Below the pieces are notes generated by a model that saw only the letters and a list, made by a program, of their open reading frames with translations, had not been told where the DNA came from and made no database searches. Position numbers and translations under genes: made by a program. 64,000 nucleotides of DNA from BJGO01 sp039810885 (GTDB taxonomy: Bacteria > Bacteroidota > Bacteroidia > Chitinophagales > UBA10324). This document shows positions 61,018 through 64,000 of the stretch, piece by piece (position 1 is the first letter of the stretch; the number at the start of each line of letters is the position of its first letter). Where the stretch lies: positions 1-64,000 of the forward strand of contig JBDHXV010000001.1 in assembly GCA_039810885.1 (NCBI GenBank). Direction: 5' to 3'.

Positions 61018-62061
61018 GTGTTAAAAATTTTAAATAACGTTTTTTTCAAAGTATTAGCTATTATTGGTTTTAGCATTACAATGCCCCATTCCGGCTTATT
61101 CGCACAAATCTTAAGGCCTGAAATTGTAAATTTGGTTAGCGCAATAGAAAAGGAGAATATCATAAAAAGTGAAGGCATCGGATTTGCCGGGGCTAAAAAT
61201 GAACAGTGGCAGCGTTATCTAACTTTGAAAGAGAAAGCAACGAATGAGGAGTTACTGCAACTATGCAAACACCCTAATGGAGTGATACGCTGTTATTCTT
61301 TTCTGGCAGCTACAACGAGGAATAATATAAATCTATTTCCAACTTTATTGCAGCATTTAACAGATACTGCTCTGGTAAGTCTTTATCAAGGGTGTACCAT
61401 AAACAGTATAATGGTTGGGGATTTCTATATTCTAACTGTTACTAATCCCTTCTTAGACTCCGTTCGTTATAATCTTTCTTATGAGGAAAAAGGCACTATT
61501 GACAGCCTGCTGCTTTTTAGTAGTAACATTAAACTTTCAGCGAAATCAGATATGCTGAAACGATTGAAACCTGAGGTTCGATATTATTACGGGATTCGTA
61601 AGCTCGTTACTGATGAGCAAAATAAGGATGCTATAGTTGCACTTTCAAAATACAAGATGCTACAAGATACTTCATTAATAGCCGACTTCCTGCGGTCTGA
61701 AAAACCTGGCTTGCCGTATTATGGATTAATCGCAGTACGCTATTTTCCCGAAGATTGCTTTCTTAAATATATTAAGCGAATACACGCTATAGAAATCAAA
61801 AGTGGCCACTCATTCGATTATAATCTGATTCGAGTATTATACAATGCTATGGTCCAGTATAAAAATGAAGATATAAGAAGCATTATAGAAAAGACTTTAA
61901 CCTCTACAACTGGTAGAACATTTCAAACACATTCTCAATTTATTTGGTTGGCCCTTGAGCTTTACCCCAATCCTGTTCTTAACGATTTAAAGGAGAATAT
62001 TAAGCTCACAGATTTTCAAAAAGCCGAATTACAATATTGGCAACAAAATGTCGATGACTGA
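61018..62061 (+). CDS. Secreted helical protein of unknown function (HEAT-like)
   Basis: 347 residues, starting at GTG 61018 with no ATG near. A signal peptide is likely (FFKVLAIIGFSITMPHSGLFAQ, about 9-30). The rest looks helical, with repeated helix pairs (EELLQLCKHPNGVIRCYSFLAATTRNNINLFPTLLQHL, KDAIVALSKYKMLQDTSLIADFLRS), the look of HEAT-type repeats though no standard motif is clear. I do not recognise a family. It stands alone between pntB and the EVE gene. The 215 bases after it hold no gene; an inverted repeat TCAAAAC/GTTTTGA at 62223-62248 is the only structure I see there. Confidence 0.7.
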   Translation: MLKILNNVFFKVLAIIGFSITMPHSGLFAQILRPEIVNLVSAIEKENIIKSEGIGFAGAKNEQWQRYLTLKEKATNEELLQLCKHPNGVIRCYSFLAATTRNNINLFPTLLQHLTDTALVSLYQGCTINSIMVGDFYILTVTNPFLDSVRYNLSYEEKGTIDSLLLFSSNIKLSAKSDMLKRLKPEVRYYYGIRKLVTDEQNKDAIVALSKYKMLQDTSLIADFLRSEKPGLPYYGLIAVRYFPEDCFLKYIKRIHAIEIKSGHSFDYNLIRVLYNAMVQYKNEDIRSIIEKTLTSTTGRTFQTHSQFIWLALELYPNPVLNDLKENIKLTDFQKAELQYWQQNVDD

Positions 62062-62276
62062 GCATGATTTACCACTTAATTAACCTATCTCATACGAGTT
62101 AGAAATAACAGCTCACACCGCCCGCCCAGTATGAATCTCCTTCTTGCTATGTAAGTGTGCCTAATAATAAACAGTCATTACAAAGCGCTTCGTTTAAGTG
62201 TGTTTTAAATAAGTGTTATATATCAAAACGCCCGTGGGTCAGTTTTGAGAGTTAGCAATATACTTGTGACGTCGTT

Positions 62277-62699
62277 CTACTTAATAAGGAAATCTTTTTC
62301 AGATAGTTTTATCAATATATCCCACTCTTCATTATTTACAGCCATAACGCTAAGACGTGCATTGCGCACTAAGCCCAGTTGCTGCAAACCTTTGTTTGCC
62401 TTAATTTGTGCTAGTGTTACAGGATTCTTTAAGGTTGAAACCGCTTTTATCTCCACGCTACTCCAGTCTCCTTCGTTGGCAGTAGGGTCAGGAATTGCTT
62501 CGTGGTTCACTTTGCACACGCCAACTATAGCCATATCTAAGTTACTGTGGTAAAACAATACGTCGTCATTTTTCTTCATCGCGCGCATATTATTTCGCGC
62601 CTGGTAATTTCGCACGCCTGTCCAAAGGGTATGCTTTTCTTTTAACAATTCAGACCACCCGTACTCTTCAGGGTCAGATTTAATTAACCATTTGCTCAT
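62277..62699 (-). CDS. EVE domain protein
   Basis: 140 residues, a PUA-like EVE domain (KWLIKSDPEEYGWSELLKEKHTLWTGVRNYQARNNMRAMKKNDDVLFYHSNLDMAIVGVCKVNHEAIPDP). The conserved W-x-G-V-R-N-Y-Q-A-R and Y-H-S positions line the pocket that binds modified bases in family members such as thymocyte nuclear protein 1. It may recognise a modified base in DNA or RNA. No restriction or modification genes lie near, so a defence role has no support here. Transcribed downstream of rpsA past a terminator. Confidence 0.92.
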   Translation of the reverse strand: MSKWLIKSDPEEYGWSELLKEKHTLWTGVRNYQARNNMRAMKKNDDVLFYHSNLDMAIVGVCKVNHEAIPDPTANEGDWSSVEIKAVSTLKNPVTLAQIKANKGLQQLGLVRNARLSVMAVNNEEWDILIKLSEKDFLIK

Positions 62700-62732
62700 T
62701 TTTTAAATTAGAATTAACTAGAATACAAAAAT

Positions 62733-62761
62733 AAAAAAAGCGGCACCGTTTAAAGTGCCGC
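62733..62761 (-). terminator. Rho-independent terminator of rpsA
   Basis: Stem GCGGCAC/GTGCCGC (62740-62746 and 62755-62761) with an 8-base loop, then seven T on minus (62733-62739). Confidence 0.9.
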
Positions 62762-62785
62762 CTTCCTACTTTGTTTAAATTAAGA

Positions 62786-64000
62786 TTAGGATTTGTCGTC
62801 GGACTTTTCTTCCTCGTCCTTGTCCAATTTGTCTTTCAAGTCAGAAAGAATGCTCAAGTCGCCTAATGTTGATTTTTCAATCTTACGATTAATGTTCTTC
62901 AACTCAGTGCGCGTATCGGTACGTTCTTTTTCTGCTTTAGCAGCCTTATCCTTTTTCTCCTCATGGAATTTATCATCATTTAGTTTGGTGTGAGAAACTA
63001 GAATTTTCTTCTGTCCACGATCAAACTCAATTACCTTAAAGTCCAACACCTCATCCATTTCTGCCAATTTTCCATTTTCTTTCTTCAGATGCTTGTTCGG
63101 AGCAAAGGCTTCAATACCATAGGGTAACAGTATTAATGCACCTTTATCATCTTTCTTAACAACCGTACCCTGATGCACAGAACCCAGCGGGAAAGCTGAT
63201 TCGAAAGTATCCCAAGGGTCTTCCTCTATCTGCTTATGACCTAATGAAAGTTTGCGATTCTCTTTATCAATTTCAAGAACGACTACTTCCATGGAGTTAC
63301 CCGGCTTGGTGAACTCGTTCGGATGATGAATACGCTTAATCCAACTTAGATCACTTACGTGAACAAAGCCTGTAATGCCTTCTGCTAATTCAACGAACAC
63401 GCCGAAAGCACTGGTATTACGTACGGTTCCACTATGGCGTGAACCTACAGGGAAGCGAGACTCGATATCGTTCCAAGGGTCAGGTGTTAATTGCTTTAAA
63501 CTGAGCGACATTTTACGTTCTGTGCGATCCATAGTCACGACTAAGGCTTCGTACTCATCACCGTGTTTGAAGTATTCTTTTGAATTGATAGGTGCATTAG
63601 ACCAAGAAACTTCAGACACGTGAATTAAGCCTTCTACACCCGGAGTAATTTCTAAAAATGCTCCGTAATCTTCTACATTCACAATTTTACCTTTCACTTT
63701 ACTACCCACTTCAATAGATGCTTCCAAAGTATCCCATGGGTGAGGCATCAATTGCTTTAATCCAAGGCTAATGCGTTTCTTTTCATCATCAAAATCAAGC
63801 ACCACGACATTAATCTTTTGGTTAATCTTGAGTACTTCGTTCGGATGCGTAATACGTCCCCAAGAGATGTCGGTGATGTATAATAAACCGTCCACACCGC
63901 CAAGATCAATGAAGGCACCAAAGTCCGTAATGTTCTTAATTGTCCCTTCCAATACTTGTCCTTTTTCCAGCTTACCGATAATCTCAAGCCGTTGTTGTTC
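62786..64000 (-). CDS. rpsA: 30S ribosomal protein S1 (5' end cut by the window edge)
   Basis: The frame runs open to base 64000 and continues outside: the edge codons read EQQRLEIIGKLEKGQVLEGT upstream of the first start-like codon, so the start is beyond the window. Four complete S1 (OB-fold) repeats are seen, beginning VLEGTIKNITDFGAFIDLGG, VKGKIVNVEDYGAFLEIT, HSGTVRNTSAFGVFVELA and HQGTVVKKDDKGALILL. They would be the last four of six. The C-terminus is a Lys/Glu-rich tail of about 80 residues (EEKKDKAAKAEKERTDTR...DKDEEEKSDDKS), a Bacteroidota feature. Binds mRNA on the ribosome. Confidence 0.95.
   Translation of the reverse strand, partial: EQQRLEIIGKLEKGQVLEGTIKNITDFGAFIDLGGVDGLLYITDISWGRITHPNEVLKINQKINVVVLDFDDEKKRISLGLKQLMPHPWDTLEASIEVGSKVKGKIVNVEDYGAFLEITPGVEGLIHVSEVSWSNAPINSKEYFKHGDEYEALVVTMDRTERKMSLSLKQLTPDPWNDIESRFPVGSRHSGTVRNTSAFGVFVELAEGITGFVHVSDLSWIKRIHHPNEFTKPGNSMEVVVLEIDKENRKLSLGHKQIEEDPWDTFESAFPLGSVHQGTVVKKDDKGALILLPYGIEAFAPNKHLKKENGKLAEMDEVLDFKVIEFDRGQKKILVSHTKLNDDKFHEEKKDKAAKAEKERTDTRTELKNINRKIEKSTLGDLSILSDLKDKLDKDEEEKSDDKS

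Noticed and set aside
62113..62128. CACACCGCCCGCCC resembling the 16S rRNA 3' region
   Set aside because: Only a short match; no surrounding rRNA sequence or structure.
62223..62248. Inverted repeat TCAAAAC/GTTTTGA between the HEAT-like and EVE genes
   Set aside because: No T tract on either strand and short arms; not convincing as a terminator or operator.
62277..62699. EVE protein as part of a defence island
   Set aside because: Flanked by rpsA and pnt genes; no nuclease, methylase or other defence gene near.

Overview
The window is a stretch of ordinary, densely packed chromosome from a member of the Bacteroidota, probably in or near the Chitinophagales/Sphingobacteriia. Lineage evidence: a secreted amylase ending in a type IX secretion (Por) sorting domain; TonB-dependent receptors and an exbB-exbD-exbD-tonB operon; DUF3276, DUF3822 and Porin_10 family proteins; a long NusB; leucine dehydrogenase; and promoters of the TAnnTTTG type with short leaders and few Shine-Dalgarno sequences. 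The DNA is AT-rich by eye. I see no prophage, insertion sequence, CRISPR array, tRNA or rRNA operon. One small RNA gene (SRP RNA) sits at the left edge. The right edge cuts the 5' end of rpsA.

Layout. 1-7.5 kb: SRP RNA, an M13 metallopeptidase lipoprotein, a subtilisin-like lipoprotein, bifunctional formiminotransferase-cyclodeaminase, then a tight lipoprotein-yqgF-def run. 7.5-12 kb: a small carboxypeptidase-regulatory-like protein, an LtaS-type membrane phosphatase/transferase, and an ECF sigma factor overlapping a gene for a one-helix protein with a beta-barrel-like C-terminus. 12-18.3 kb: glycosyltransferase, DUF3276, MsbA-like ABC exporter, leucine dehydrogenase, nusB, rplS. 18.3-27.5 kb: a ureohydrolase/radical-SAM pair, AI-2E transporter, Porin_10, purine nucleoside phosphorylase, lpxK, Nif3-like protein and a zinc-ribbon coiled-coil protein. 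27.5-34.9 kb: TPR protein, yebC, TonB-dependent receptor and an mlaEFD lipid-transport operon. 34.9-45 kb: T9SS amylase, gcvP, a J-domain membrane protein, acyl-CoA carboxylase beta, an FN3 protein and a glycosyltransferase. 45-52.6 kb (minus strand): a seven-gene exbB/exbD/exbD/tonB/small membrane protein/PstS-like/TPR operon and an amino-acid permease. 52.8-64 kb: MscS-like channel, thioredoxin-like protein, DUF3822-rsmD, a COG4705 membrane protein, PepSY-like protein, coaD, the pntAA-pntAB-pntB transhydrogenase, an unknown protein, an EVE protein and rpsA.

The genes mostly serve core processes: translation (def, rplS, rpsA, rsmD, SRP RNA), envelope building and lipid transport (lpxK, msbA-like, mlaEFD, glycosyltransferases), outer-membrane energisation (exbBD-tonB plus receptor and porin), amino-acid catabolism (ftcD, ldh, gcvP, carboxylase) and redox balance (pnt). 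I found no clear self-contained new system. The best leads are: the sigma factor gene coupled to a helix-plus-barrel protein, with an inverted repeat at its promoter; the ureohydrolase/radical-SAM coupled pair; the PstS-like and small membrane proteins inside the TonB motor operon; a terminator-like hairpin inside a signal-peptide coding region; and motif-position substitutions in RsmD (GPPY) and in a J-domain protein (HPS).
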